In this document: positions 43,484 to 51,348 of the stretch, piece by piece
Layout of the letters: the number at the start of each line of letters is the position of its first letter
Numbering within the stretch: the first letter of the stretch is position 1
NCBI GenBank assembly: GCA_020853755.1
Contig: JADYYG010000051.1
Coordinates: 119,188-183,187 of the forward strand
Direction: 5' to 3'
Origin: Dehalococcoidia bacterium
Lineage (GTDB): Bacteria; Chloroflexota; Dehalococcoidia; Tepidiformales; Tepidiformaceae
DNA: 64,000 nt
Made by a program: the position numbers and the translations under genes
Notes under the pieces: generated by a model
Databases searched by the model: none
Told to the model about the DNA's origin: nothing
What the model saw: only the letters and a program-made list of their open reading frames with translations

Positions 43484-43682
43484 GGCACACAGTTTGGCCG
43501 AATGGCCTCGCTGGCGATACGCCCGCCCGGCCGTGATTCCGCGTACTGCCGTTTACCGCGCGCTAACCGCGAAGGGAACTTCCCGGCCCGCTCCGGCGTC
43601 TTCTCTGTACAGGGGTCTGTGGCCCACCGCGGTGGTGGTTCGTGGATCGGAAGGGGCCACACTCCCTGCACCTCCCCCAGGG

Positions 43683-43714
43683 GTCCTGCCGGGGCACGAC
43701 CACCCCGGCAGGAC
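43683..43714. terminator. 12-bp stem-loop upstream of a lipoprotein gene
   Basis: GTCCTGCCGGGG, an 8-nt loop, then CCCCGGCAGGAC. It ends 25 nt before ATG 43740. It could shield the lipoprotein gene from upstream transcription or lie in a regulatory leader. The rest of 43484-43682 holds nothing I recognise. Confidence 0.5.
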
Positions 43715-43739
43715 ATCCTTTCCGCTATCGTGATGCCCC

Positions 43740-44144
43740 ATGTCCCGGTTACTGATCCTCACGATGCTGTTGGGCGCCGCTGCCGCCAGTTGCGGTGATG
43801 CCGCGACTGACGCGGTCACGCCGCCGTCCCCGAGTCCCTCCGGGGCAGAAGCCACCGCCGTGCCGACGCTGGCGCAGGCCCAGCCACCAGCGGCGACCCC
43901 CGGCCCGGACGTTGTCGCCCGGCTGAAAGCGGACCTCGCAAACAAACTCGGCGTCGCGCCCGTGGGGATCGACGTCGTCAGGCTCGAAGCCTTCATCTGG
44001 CCAGATGGCTGCCTCGGACTCGGCGGGCCGGGCGTCGTCTGTACCCAGGCGCTCGTGCCGGGCTGGCTGGCCGTGCTCCGCGGGCCTGGCGGCGACGAGT
44101 ACCGCTACCGCGGCGCGGGCGACCGCTTCGCCCGCGAACGCTGA
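43740..44144 (+). CDS. Hypothetical lipoprotein
   Basis: A 134-residue lipoprotein (lipobox AAAASC, Cys18), a Pro/Thr-rich linker, then a compact domain with FIWPDGCLGLGGPGVVCTQALVPGW, containing two Cys that may form a disulfide. WPDGCLGL resembles a recurrent motif in small secreted Chloroflexi/actinobacterial proteins, but I cannot name the family. TATCGT lies 8 nt before ATG 43740. It is convergent with the ABC-2 exporter genes. Confidence 0.65.
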   Translation: MSRLLILTMLLGAAAASCGDAATDAVTPPSPSPSGAEATAVPTLAQAQPPAATPGPDVVARLKADLANKLGVAPVGIDVVRLEAFIWPDGCLGLGGPGVVCTQALVPGWLAVLRGPGGDEYRYRGAGDRFARER

Positions 44145-44153
44145 GGTTGCCGC

Positions 44154-44921
44154 TTAGCCGCCGGCTGCGCGTCCGCGCAGGGCCATCGCCGTCATCGTCC
44201 AGGTCACGACGCCCATACCGAGGATGGCGGCCGAGCCCTTGAGCAGGCTGCCCCATTGCCACCCGCCGGTTACCAGCGCCCGCATCCCCTCGAGGATGTA
44301 GGTCACCGGGTTGGCGCGCGCGATCACTTCGAGCCATGTCGCGAAGACGTCGAGCGGGGCGAACGTCGGCGCGAGGAAGAGCAGCGGGAAGAAGAGGAGG
44401 AAGCCGGCCTGCGCCGCCTGCGGGCTGCCCGTCTTCAGCGCGATGGCGACCCCGATGCCCGAATAGCAGAGGGCGAACACGCCGCCTGACAGCACGAGCG
44501 CGACCATGCCCACGGGTCCCGTTTCGAAGCCCGAGCCGAAGGCCAGAGCCATCGCCACGATGAGCGTGCAGAGGATGACCGACTTCACGCCGTCGGCCAG
44601 CATCCGCCCGCCGACGATGGCGAGGCGCGGCGTCGAGGTCAGCAGCAGTTTTTCGAAGTAGCCCGACTGGATGTCGAGCGTCATCGCGAGGCCCGCGCCC
44701 CCGGCCACGCCGGCAGCGCCCTGGAGGATGGCTACCGGGAGCTGGAAGCCCTTGTAGTCGCTCACGCCGAACGCTTCGCGGGCCACATCGCCAACGGCGC
44801 CGACGGTGACGGCGTAGAAGAAGAGCGGGATGAAGGCGTTGCCGATCTCGTTCGCGGGCTGGCGGATGGCCTCGCGCAGGGCCCGGTTCATCAGCAGGAT
44901 GGTGTCTCGCAGGAATCGCAT
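44154..44921 (-). CDS. ABC-2 type exporter permease
   Basis: A 255-residue permease with six hydrophobic segments, of the DrrB type. MRFLRDTILLMNRALREAIRQPANE is the N-terminal interface helix, LDIQSGYFEKLLLTSTPRLAIVGGR and ARANPVTYILEGMRALV are the family blocks. ATG 44921 overlaps the ATPase stop (TGATG). Together with the ATPase it likely exports a drug or lipid. Confidence 0.9.
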   Translation of the reverse strand: MRFLRDTILLMNRALREAIRQPANEIGNAFIPLFFYAVTVGAVGDVAREAFGVSDYKGFQLPVAILQGAAGVAGGAGLAMTLDIQSGYFEKLLLTSTPRLAIVGGRMLADGVKSVILCTLIVAMALAFGSGFETGPVGMVALVLSGGVFALCYSGIGVAIALKTGSPQAAQAGFLLFFPLLFLAPTFAPLDVFATWLEVIARANPVTYILEGMRALVTGGWQWGSLLKGSAAILGMGVVTWTMTAMALRGRAAGG

Positions 44922-45886
44922 CACAGCCTCCCCTGGCCCTGGTCGCCGGTTTCGAGGTGATGGCCGGTGGCGCGCAGGAAGACGTCGTCGAGGGTGGCCT
45001 GGCGAAGGCGCAGGTCCTCCACCTTCACGTTCGCTTCGGCGAGCGCGAGGACGAGCGGCGCGACCGCGGCTGCACCGTTCTTCAGGTAGAGGATCACCTG
45101 GGCGCCCTGCACCTGCAGCGAATCGACGCCTTCGAACCGGCGGAGGAGCGGTTCGGCGAGGCCGGCATCTTCGGCGCTGCCAAGGCCGAGCGTAATGGCG
45201 TCGGTCCCGATGGAGGACTTGAGCGCCTCGGGCGAACCCTTCGCGACGATCTGCCCGCGGTCCATGATCGCGATGTCGTCGCAAAGGCGGTCTGCCTCTT
45301 CGAGGTACTGGGTGGTGAGGAAGAAGGTGACGCCGCCTTTGTTCAGGTCTTCGACGTAGCGCCACATCGCCTCGCGGGTGATGGGGTCGAGGCCAGTGGT
45401 CGGTTCATCGAGGAAGACGATGCGCGGCTCGTGGATGAGCGCGCAGGCAAGGTCCAGGCGGCGCTTCATGCCGCCGGAGTAACCCTTGAGCGGCCGGTCC
45501 GCATCGCCCGCAAGGCCGACGACGTCGAGCAGGTTGCCAGCCCGCGTCCGCGCGACTGGTCCCGGCACATCGAAGAGCCGCGCCTGCAGGGTGAGCAGCT
45601 CGCGGCCGGTCTGGACCTCGTCGAGGCCAACCTCCTGCATGGCGACGCCCACGCTGCGGCGAATCCGTTCCGGGTGAGCGAGGACGTCGACGCCGCCCAC
45701 TTCGGCCGAACCGGAGGTCGGCTTGAGGAGCGTTGTCAGCATCCTGACGGTGGTGGTCTTCCCCGAACCGTTCTGGCCGAGGAAGCCGAAGACCTGCCCT
45801 TCGGGGATATCGAGGTCGATTCCGTCGACCGCCTTGATCTCCTGGGAGAAGTGTTTGACCAGCGCTCTCGCGACGATAGCCGCCAT
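44921..45886 (-). CDS. ABC-2 exporter ATP-binding protein (DrrA-like)
   Basis: A 321-residue ATPase. Walker A LGQNGSGKTTTVRML, Q-loop, signature YSGGMKRRLDLACAL, Walker B IVFLDEPTTGLDP, and the DrrA-type C-terminal extension to residue 321 (LVLALAEANVKVEDLRLRQATLDDVFL). ATG 45886 (MAAIVARALVKHF) starts the domain; a longer reading from 45949 adds only low-complexity residues. Confidence 0.93.
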   Translation of the reverse strand: MAAIVARALVKHFSQEIKAVDGIDLDIPEGQVFGFLGQNGSGKTTTVRMLTTLLKPTSGSAEVGGVDVLAHPERIRRSVGVAMQEVGLDEVQTGRELLTLQARLFDVPGPVARTRAGNLLDVVGLAGDADRPLKGYSGGMKRRLDLACALIHEPRIVFLDEPTTGLDPITREAMWRYVEDLNKGGVTFFLTTQYLEEADRLCDDIAIMDRGQIVAKGSPEALKSSIGTDAITLGLGSAEDAGLAEPLLRRFEGVDSLQVQGAQVILYLKNGAAAVAPLVLALAEANVKVEDLRLRQATLDDVFLRATGHHLETGDQGQGRL

Positions 45887-45972
45887 GCGCACCCCACACA
45901 GCAAACTGGCTGAAGATCCACTTTGCGGGCTGCGCGGCGGTAACCGCAATCAGGTTTCCTGACAGTGGTCTG

Positions 45973-46503
45973 TCAGGAGGCCGTGGCAGGTTCCTTCAGC
46001 GAAATGCGCATGGTCCGCGCGCAAGCGCCGCGCGTGTGCATCAGGCACCCGAGCGTGTCTGGCTCAACGCTGTACTCCGCGCCGAGCGCGTCAAGCCACC
46101 CGTAAAGTCGTTCGAAGATGCCGCATTCGTACTGCGCGATGACCCCGGCGGCGGCCACGCCGTCGTGCGCGAAGCAGCGCGTGACCGCCAGCGTGATGGC
46201 CGAATTGTCGTCGGCCCAGGCGATTTCGGAGGTAATGAAATCCGGGATGGCGATAGCGATGGCGGAGTCGAAGAAGGCGCGGACATCATCGTTCGTGCGC
46301 ACGGCGTCCATGCCGATGAGGCGCATGATGCGTTTGGCTTCGATGGCGGCCATGTTGCGCACGGCCGCGCGGTTCATCGCGTTGGCCGCAGCGATGCCGT
46401 GGCGCGAGAGGGCTTCCCGGAACCACATCGCGTCGTGGGTCATCCAGTTGCGCAGCAGCAGGTCGCGTACGGCAGCGTTGTCGAGGTCATCGGTCGAAGC
46501 CAT
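45973..46503 (-). CDS. Conserved hypothetical protein (DUF6125-like, tentative)
   Basis: A 176-residue protein with an N-terminal VRDLLLRNWMTHDAMWFREAL helix and a Cys/His-bearing C-terminal half (VTRCFAHDG, AQYECGIFERLYGWLDALGAEY, GCLMHTRGACARTMRISLKE). The architecture resembles a family usually annotated DUF6125, recalled rather than searched. Conserved Cys residues (CF, EC, GC, AC) could bind a cofactor. ATG 46503 with GGGAG about 10 nt upstream. Function unknown. Confidence 0.6.
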   Translation of the reverse strand: MASTDDLDNAAVRDLLLRNWMTHDAMWFREALSRHGIAAANAMNRAAVRNMAAIEAKRIMRLIGMDAVRTNDDVRAFFDSAIAIAIPDFITSEIAWADDNSAITLAVTRCFAHDGVAAAGVIAQYECGIFERLYGWLDALGAEYSVEPDTLGCLMHTRGACARTMRISLKEPATAS

Positions 46504-46557
46504 CGGTTCGGCACTCCCGGGAAAAATGTGCGGGCGACTATGCTCGTCCGGGCATGG

Positions 46558-46588
46558 GTTATTCGAGGGCCGTTCGGGTCCGAATAAC
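46558..46588. terminator. Stem-loop after the Panacea toxin gene
   Basis: GTTATTCG at 46558-46565 and CGAATAAC at 46581-46588 form an 8-bp stem 27 nt past the toxin stop. No T-run follows on the minus strand, so termination is only suggested. Confidence 0.45.
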
Positions 46589-46614
46589 GGAACGATAGGG
46601 CCGGAAGTACGGCC

Positions 46615-46998
46615 TCAGGCGCTTCCTTCCTCGATCATCCAACGGACAGCTTCTTTCACCCTCGCCACGGTGTGGGCCGATGCCAGTGCGCCCTGTTGGA
46701 TCCGTTCAAGGAGGCCCGGCGTCAGCGGCTCCGGATACGGGAGGTAGATTCCGGTCGCTACCCGCTTCTCGAATGCGGCAACGTCCACCAACCGCGCCCG
46801 GCCGTAGGCGACGAGCGTCCTGTGCCTGACCCACGGGTGCTCGCCGGGTTCGACCACGCAGGTCCAGTCACCCAGGCGGCGCGCTGTCGTGAAGTTGGCG
46901 ATGGCCAGCTGTGAGAATGGCGTTGGGGCTGAGATCACGAAGTAGAGATGGCCGTGCCGGTCCGTCCCGGGCAGGAACGTGAAGCCGGGAGGGTTCAC
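46615..46998 (-). CDS. Putative PanT toxin of a Panacea toxin-antitoxin module
   Basis: A 127-residue protein with HLYFVISAPTPFSQLAIANF, DWTCVVEPGEHPWVRH and TLVAYGRARLVD; this beta-rich core recalls PemK/MazF-like proteins found next to Panacea genes, though I cannot confirm the fold. GTG 46998 overlaps the antitoxin stop as GTGA, which is the key evidence for pairing. It has no DNA-binding motif. Activity (translation block or RNA cleavage) is inferred from context. Confidence 0.65.
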   Translation of the reverse strand: MNPPGFTFLPGTDRHGHLYFVISAPTPFSQLAIANFTTARRLGDWTCVVEPGEHPWVRHRTLVAYGRARLVDVAAFEKRVATGIYLPYPEPLTPGLLERIQQGALASAHTVARVKEAVRWMIEEGSA

Positions 46999-47561
46999 GC
47001 GCTGCGCTCAAGTGAGCGCATGAACCATTCCTCTTCTGCTTCCTGCTCGATCAGATCGATCTCGTCCGCGGGGACTCCCGCGGATTCGAGTACCGCTCGT
47101 GGCTCAATCGGGTGGGAAGGATAGTCGGGGTTCCCGGCTTCCGCCTGGTACTCGTGTGTCGATTCCCTGAGGTCGAGTGACGATAGCCTGCCGAACGTGG
47201 CGAAGGTCTCTTCGAGGATCTGCCGGTGGAACTCCGATAGTTCGCCGAGGTCTGTCACGGGGGCCCTCAGGGCGACTGACCTGCGCTCGGGCCGGGTCAA
47301 CAGTAAAGAATGCCAGGGTGAGCGGGGGCGAACTACAGCGTCGCGATCCTTGATGAGGTCCTGCGTGGCGCTGAGGATGGGTCCCTCAGGCATCGACATC
47401 CAGCGGTCGCCGGTGATCGGGACACCGGTGCGCACGAAGACTTCGCGGTCGCTGAGGTAGAGCAGCTTCATGAGTTTGAGGTAGCTCATCTCGCCGCCGT
47501 CGAGGGAGACCAGGTACGCGGCGGCCTGCGCCGTGCGCGCTTCGTCGAACCAAAACCGCAT
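46995..47561 (-). CDS. Panacea (SocA/DUF4065) domain antitoxin
   Basis: A 188-residue protein with the Panacea core: YLVSLDGGEMSYLKLMKLLYLSDREVF, TGVPITGDRWMSMPEGPILSATQDLI and LGELSEFHRQILEETFATFG. Panacea proteins neutralise many unrelated toxins. ATG 47561 (MRFWFDEARTA) is preferred to ATG 47594; TATACT (complement of 47607-47612) supplies a -10 for either. It is directly followed by the putative toxin. The extra C-terminal tail (ESAGVPADEIDLIEQEAEEEW) may mediate toxin contact. Confidence 0.82.
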   Translation of the reverse strand: MRFWFDEARTAQAAAYLVSLDGGEMSYLKLMKLLYLSDREVFVRTGVPITGDRWMSMPEGPILSATQDLIKDRDAVVRPRSPWHSLLLTRPERRSVALRAPVTDLGELSEFHRQILEETFATFGRLSSLDLRESTHEYQAEAGNPDYPSHPIEPRAVLESAGVPADEIDLIEQEAEEEWFMRSLERSA

Positions 47562-47606
47562 CTCCCGGCCCTTTCTCCGCCCGGCGAATGACATCGTTTC
47601 GTCCAG

Positions 47607-47612
47607 AGTATA
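47607..47612 (-). promoter_or_regulatory. -10 element TATACT of the Panacea pair
   Basis: TATACT on the minus strand inside the GTATAC palindrome, 45 nt before ATG 47561. The palindrome is a candidate autoregulatory site. Confidence 0.4.
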
Positions 47613-47641
47613 CAACCGGCCTGGTGAACCCACGGTCGCTC

Positions 47642-50425
47642 TTACCGCCGCCCGAAGCGCACGCTCGCGATCTGCCACGGCTCGAGCGCGAATCGCCAGC
47701 CGCCGTCCGCGTTCCCCACGTCTCCCGTGTGCTGCTCCATCAGGTCGACGAGCCCCGCGCCGGGCGCCGCAGCAGGCGCGGACACCTTCGCAGGAAGGCT
47801 GGCGCCGGCAGCGTTGTAGACGCGGATGATCGGCGCGCCGTCGGCGTCGCTGCGCGTAAGCGCGGTGGGCACGGCGCCGGGCGAAACGCGGGCCAGCGGC
47901 ACATCCAGCGGCAGCGAACCCTCGTGCTCGTTCGTGGCGAAGGCGAGCGGCGGGTAGGCGAAGCTGTGCGCCATCGCCTGTACGTTGTTCTCGCGCCAGC
48001 CGCCCCGGTAGGTGGTCAGCGCGTATTCGAACGTGTGGGTGCCGGCCATCTGGCTGTCCTCGGTCGAAATCGTGGGGCCGGCGCCACCGCGGCGGCTCAC
48101 CAGGTCTGGCCGCGAAAGCCAGCCGACGCAGCGCAGCAGGGTGAGCGCGTACGCCTGGCGGCCGCGACGGTCGCGCACGGCTTCGCCCTCCTGGAGGCCC
48201 TTGTTGAAGACCGCGATGCCGATGTCCTCTGCTTCGAAGGCGGCGAACGTTTTCTGTGGGAAGGTGGTTGGCGGCTGTTCGGGGCTTACGCCGTTCCATG
48301 GCGGAGGCGTGAGCGAACGTTCGGCAACGTGGAACTGGTTCTCCGTGATCGCCGTCTCGGTCGTGAACGGCAGCGGGAAGAGCGCCCGCAGGCGATGGTC
48401 GCGCGCGGCGTTGTCGAGCGTCACCCGGAAGTCGACCCGGTTGAGCCCGCGATAGAGCGTGACCGTGGTGACCACGGGAAGGAGCGTCCGCCGCCGCCCG
48501 GTGCGCGCCTTCCGGTTCGTTTTTAGTTCGAGCGGGACGTTGTAGGCGCTGGCGTACCGCAACGACGTCGCCACGGCGTCCTCTTCGATGGCGAGGAGGT
48601 CGACCGAGATCGGCTCGGAGACGCCGTCCGGGAGGATGTCGGCGTTGTATTCGTCGCCGCGGTCGCCCTCGGAGACGAAGGCGTTCACGTTCTTCAGGTC
48701 GATGCCGTTCTGCCAGTCGCGGACACGCAGGCGACCGCGCGCATCGAGCCACACCTGGTAGAACTCGTTCGCGATGGCTGCGGGTCGGCCCGGTTCGCCG
48801 GCTGCCGTTCCTGGCGGAGTGGGGGCAGATGCAACTGTGGGCACGGCGGCCTGCACGCCAATGGCCTCGGCCGGCGGGAGGACGGCCACGATCGAGGCCC
48901 GCGCGCTCTTCCGCACGGTGACCTCGGCGGTGTCGGCGAGGCTGTTCGCGGCGACCTGGCGAACTTCGTGGCGCACCATCTCTTCGTCGACCACGTTCAG
49001 GTCAGGCCCGACGGTGGTGGTCACCTTGAGGTGGCGGCCGTCGAGTTCCCACTCCATCGCCTCGATGTTTTGCTCGTCATAACGCTGCTCGCGAAGGAAG
49101 TCCAGGTGGCGCATCGCCGACCACGGTGTCAGGTCGCGCTGGTGGACCAGCGGCTCGGCAGGCGTGAGCGATTCGACGGCGAAGGGGACAGCCCTGCCGT
49201 CCGGGAGGCGCAGTTCGGCGGCCTCCGCCCACTCTGCCGGGACATCGGCGCGGAGGACCGCGGCAGTGTTCGCGACCGGCCGGAAGACCGCGAGGGCCCC
49301 CGGCGCGGGGACGGCGATTCGCCGTGCGACGTGCCAGAGCGACTCTTTCGCGACCTGCGTGGCGAGCTGCTCGGCGCGGTCGTAGCGAGGGAACATCTCC
49401 CGGTGCGTCTGGTCGACGCTGCACCCGCAGATGGAGTCGTGCGGCGAGTTTTCGAGCAGGGTGCGCCAGGCGTGGCGGAGCGCCGGCGTGCCGTCTGGCC
49501 CGTGATGGAGGTAGGTCAGCAGTTCGAGCGGCTCGGCGTACTTTTCCAGCCAGCCGGAGACCTCGAAGTCGCGCTGCTTGATGTTCATCCGGGCCGAAAG
49601 CACGCCGACGAGCACGTTCGAGCGGTCGGGCGAGCGCATCTCGCCGTTGTGGACCACCTCGTCGACGCCGGCTTCGAGGACAGCCTTCTCGTATTCGGCC
49701 AGCGTGCCGAGCCGGAATGTGTAACCGCGCCCGGCGGCGGCCGCCAGCGCATCGGGAACGTGCGGTTCCATGCGCGAATGGTCGGTGCCGTTCATGAGCA
49801 CCGCCGGGATCCCTTCGGCGAGGTCCCGCTCCTGGCGGCGCACGCGTTCGAGGAGGTCGTCCGCCTCCTTCGGCAGTCGCCAGCCGCTGGAGTAGCTGTT
49901 GCGCAGGTAAAGGACCGGCAGGCGCGTGCCGTCGGGCGCTTCCCACCAGAAACTCCAGCCCGGGATCGCGTCGGAGACCCCGCGCCAGAGGCAGGCGCTC
50001 GTCAGTCCGAGTTGCTTCATCAGCTGGGGCATCTGGGCGATGTGCCCGAACTGGTCGGCGCAGTGGCCGACGCGCAGCGAACCCCCGAGCCGGTCGGCGA
50101 AGCGGATGCCGCGCTGGAAGCTGCGGATGTGCGATTCGCCGCTGGGCAGGAACTCGTCCGGCTGCACCCACCACGGCCCGATGACGATGCGCCCGGCTTC
50201 GATCAGGGCCTTCAGCCGGCCTTCGTTCTCCGGGCGGAGTTCGAGGTAGTCGTCGATGACGATGCTCTGGCCGTCGAGATTGAAGCAGCGGTACTCCGGG
50301 TGTTGCTCCATGTGGTCGAGCAGTTCGTCGATCATCTGGACGAGCCGCCAGCGGAAGAGCTCGTGCGGCTGGTACCACTCGCGGTCCCAGTGGCAGTGCG
50401 GCACAACGTAGACGGTTCGGCTCAT
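47642..50425 (-). CDS. Glycoside hydrolase family 38 alpha-mannosidase
   Basis: A 927-residue retaining mannosidase. The N-terminal catalytic barrel shows VVPHCHWDREWYQPHELFRW, the nucleophile Asp in VGHCADQFGHIAQMPQL, WWVQPDEFLPSGES, and LLENSPHDSICGCSVDQTHREM with metal ligands; the long C-terminal half is the family's beta-sandwich. ATG 50425 is chosen because GGGAG lies 6 nt upstream and it begins the family motif; a longer reading adds an unrelated 46-residue lead. No signal peptide, so it acts on imported mannosides. Confidence 0.93.
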   Translation of the reverse strand: MSRTVYVVPHCHWDREWYQPHELFRWRLVQMIDELLDHMEQHPEYRCFNLDGQSIVIDDYLELRPENEGRLKALIEAGRIVIGPWWVQPDEFLPSGESHIRSFQRGIRFADRLGGSLRVGHCADQFGHIAQMPQLMKQLGLTSACLWRGVSDAIPGWSFWWEAPDGTRLPVLYLRNSYSSGWRLPKEADDLLERVRRQERDLAEGIPAVLMNGTDHSRMEPHVPDALAAAAGRGYTFRLGTLAEYEKAVLEAGVDEVVHNGEMRSPDRSNVLVGVLSARMNIKQRDFEVSGWLEKYAEPLELLTYLHHGPDGTPALRHAWRTLLENSPHDSICGCSVDQTHREMFPRYDRAEQLATQVAKESLWHVARRIAVPAPGALAVFRPVANTAAVLRADVPAEWAEAAELRLPDGRAVPFAVESLTPAEPLVHQRDLTPWSAMRHLDFLREQRYDEQNIEAMEWELDGRHLKVTTTVGPDLNVVDEEMVRHEVRQVAANSLADTAEVTVRKSARASIVAVLPPAEAIGVQAAVPTVASAPTPPGTAAGEPGRPAAIANEFYQVWLDARGRLRVRDWQNGIDLKNVNAFVSEGDRGDEYNADILPDGVSEPISVDLLAIEEDAVATSLRYASAYNVPLELKTNRKARTGRRRTLLPVVTTVTLYRGLNRVDFRVTLDNAARDHRLRALFPLPFTTETAITENQFHVAERSLTPPPWNGVSPEQPPTTFPQKTFAAFEAEDIGIAVFNKGLQEGEAVRDRRGRQAYALTLLRCVGWLSRPDLVSRRGGAGPTISTEDSQMAGTHTFEYALTTYRGGWRENNVQAMAHSFAYPPLAFATNEHEGSLPLDVPLARVSPGAVPTALTRSDADGAPIIRVYNAAGASLPAKVSAPAAAPGAGLVDLMEQHTGDVGNADGGWRFALEPWQIASVRFGRR

Positions 50426-50500
50426 GGCGGGCTCCCGGCGGATTCGCCGGGCATTGTGGCACGCGGCCGCATTCTCTTCTCCCAGCGTTCGCGCCGCGCC

Positions 50501-50506
50501 TATACT
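50501..50506 (+). promoter_or_regulatory. -10 element TATACT of the 36-aa membrane protein
   Basis: TATACT with a 37-nt leader containing GGAGG about 6 nt before GTG 50544. Confidence 0.45.
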
Positions 50507-50543
50507 TTGGGGAGTCCGGGCAACCGGGCGTTGGAGGTCTCCC

Positions 50544-50654
50544 GTGAAAAAGTTCCTGGGCATCTTTGCCCTGCTCGGCGCCCTCGCTGGCGCGGTGATG
50601 TTCTGGCGGCGGCGCGCGGATGACGACGAGTTTCTCGACGAAGAGCTCGAATAA
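50544..50654 (+). CDS. 36-residue single-helix membrane protein
   Basis: GTG 50544 follows GGAGG and gives a Lys-Lys N-terminus, one helix (FLGIFALLGALAGAVMFW), three Arg, then an acidic tail (DDDEFLDEELE). Size and layout resemble the actinobacterial DLW-39 family without its DLW motif. It has its own promoter and ribosome site, so it is probably real. Function unknown. Confidence 0.65.
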   Translation: MKKFLGIFALLGALAGAVMFWRRRADDDEFLDEELE

Positions 50655-50709
50655 CCGCCAAACTGCTCACTTCTCCTAGCTTTATCTCGCTCCTTGCACC
50701 CCGGCGCGA

Positions 50710-50715
50710 TACCAT
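50710..50715 (+). promoter_or_regulatory. -10 element TACCAT, leaderless configuration (MBL-fold gene)
   Basis: TACCAT ends 6 nt before GTG 50722. Confidence 0.45.
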
Positions 50716-50721
50716 CCCGTC

Positions 50722-51339
50722 GTGCCTATCGAAATCACCTACCTCGGGCGAAACTGCTTCCGGCTAAAGGGCCGCGATGGCTCGGTTATTACCGATCCCT
50801 GCCCGCCGGACAGCGGCTTCTCGCTGGCCAAGCAGTCCGCCGAAATCGTCACGATCAGCCGCCGCGATGACCCCGGCTACTCGTACGCGGAAGCCATCGG
50901 CGGAAACCCGATGGTGCTGGACGCCCCCGGCGAGTACGAAATCGGCGGCATCCTCGTGACCGGCATCGCCAGCAAGCGCAGCGACGGCCAGCGGAACGTG
51001 ATGTTCATCAGCGAGATCGACGGCATCCGCGTCGGCCACCTCGGGCTGGCTCACAACGTGGCCCTCGATGACTTCAAGGGTGTCGATGTTCTGCTCCTGC
51101 CGGTGGGCGGGAACAATGCGTTGGCGCCGAATGTGGCCGCTGACCTGATGACCAAGATCGACCCCAGTGTCGTCATCCCGATGAACTACAAGGTCGCCTT
51201 CGAACCCCTCCCGCTCGAGCCGCTCGAAGCGTTCTTCAAGGAGACGGGTTCGCGCCCCGAGCCGCTGCCGAAGGTGACCGTCAGCCGTTCGAGCCTGCCC
51301 CAGGACCTCACCGTGATGGTGCTCGAACCGCGCGGCTGA
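50722..51339 (+). CDS. Metallo-beta-lactamase-fold protein lacking metal ligands
   Basis: A 205-residue protein of the Lactamase_B_3 type. The scaffold is intact (ITYLGRNCFRLKGRDGSVITDP, DAPGEYEIGGILVTGI, VDVLLLPVGG, KVTVSRSSLPQDLTVMVLE). In usual members the first block is GHSCFRL; here residue 10 is Arg. The HxHxDH metal site expected at about 46-53 reads SRRDDPGY, GD in HLGD reads HLGL (106-109) and the PMHY His is Asn155. Every recognisable ligand is replaced, so it is unlikely to be a zinc hydrolase and may be a pseudoenzyme with a binding role. Confidence 0.8.
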   Translation: MPIEITYLGRNCFRLKGRDGSVITDPCPPDSGFSLAKQSAEIVTISRRDDPGYSYAEAIGGNPMVLDAPGEYEIGGILVTGIASKRSDGQRNVMFISEIDGIRVGHLGLAHNVALDDFKGVDVLLLPVGGNNALAPNVAADLMTKIDPSVVIPMNYKVAFEPLPLEPLEAFFKETGSRPEPLPKVTVSRSSLPQDLTVMVLEPRG

Positions 51340-51348
51340 GCCTTCGCC

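Noticed and set aside
43484..43682. Looked for a cobalamin or other riboswitch in the gap before the lipoprotein gene
   Set aside because: No conserved aptamer block could be matched; only the 12-bp stem at 43683-43714 stands out.
48968..50623. A 551-codon plus-strand frame over the GH38 gene
   Set aside because: Antisense to the mannosidase; low-complexity composition.
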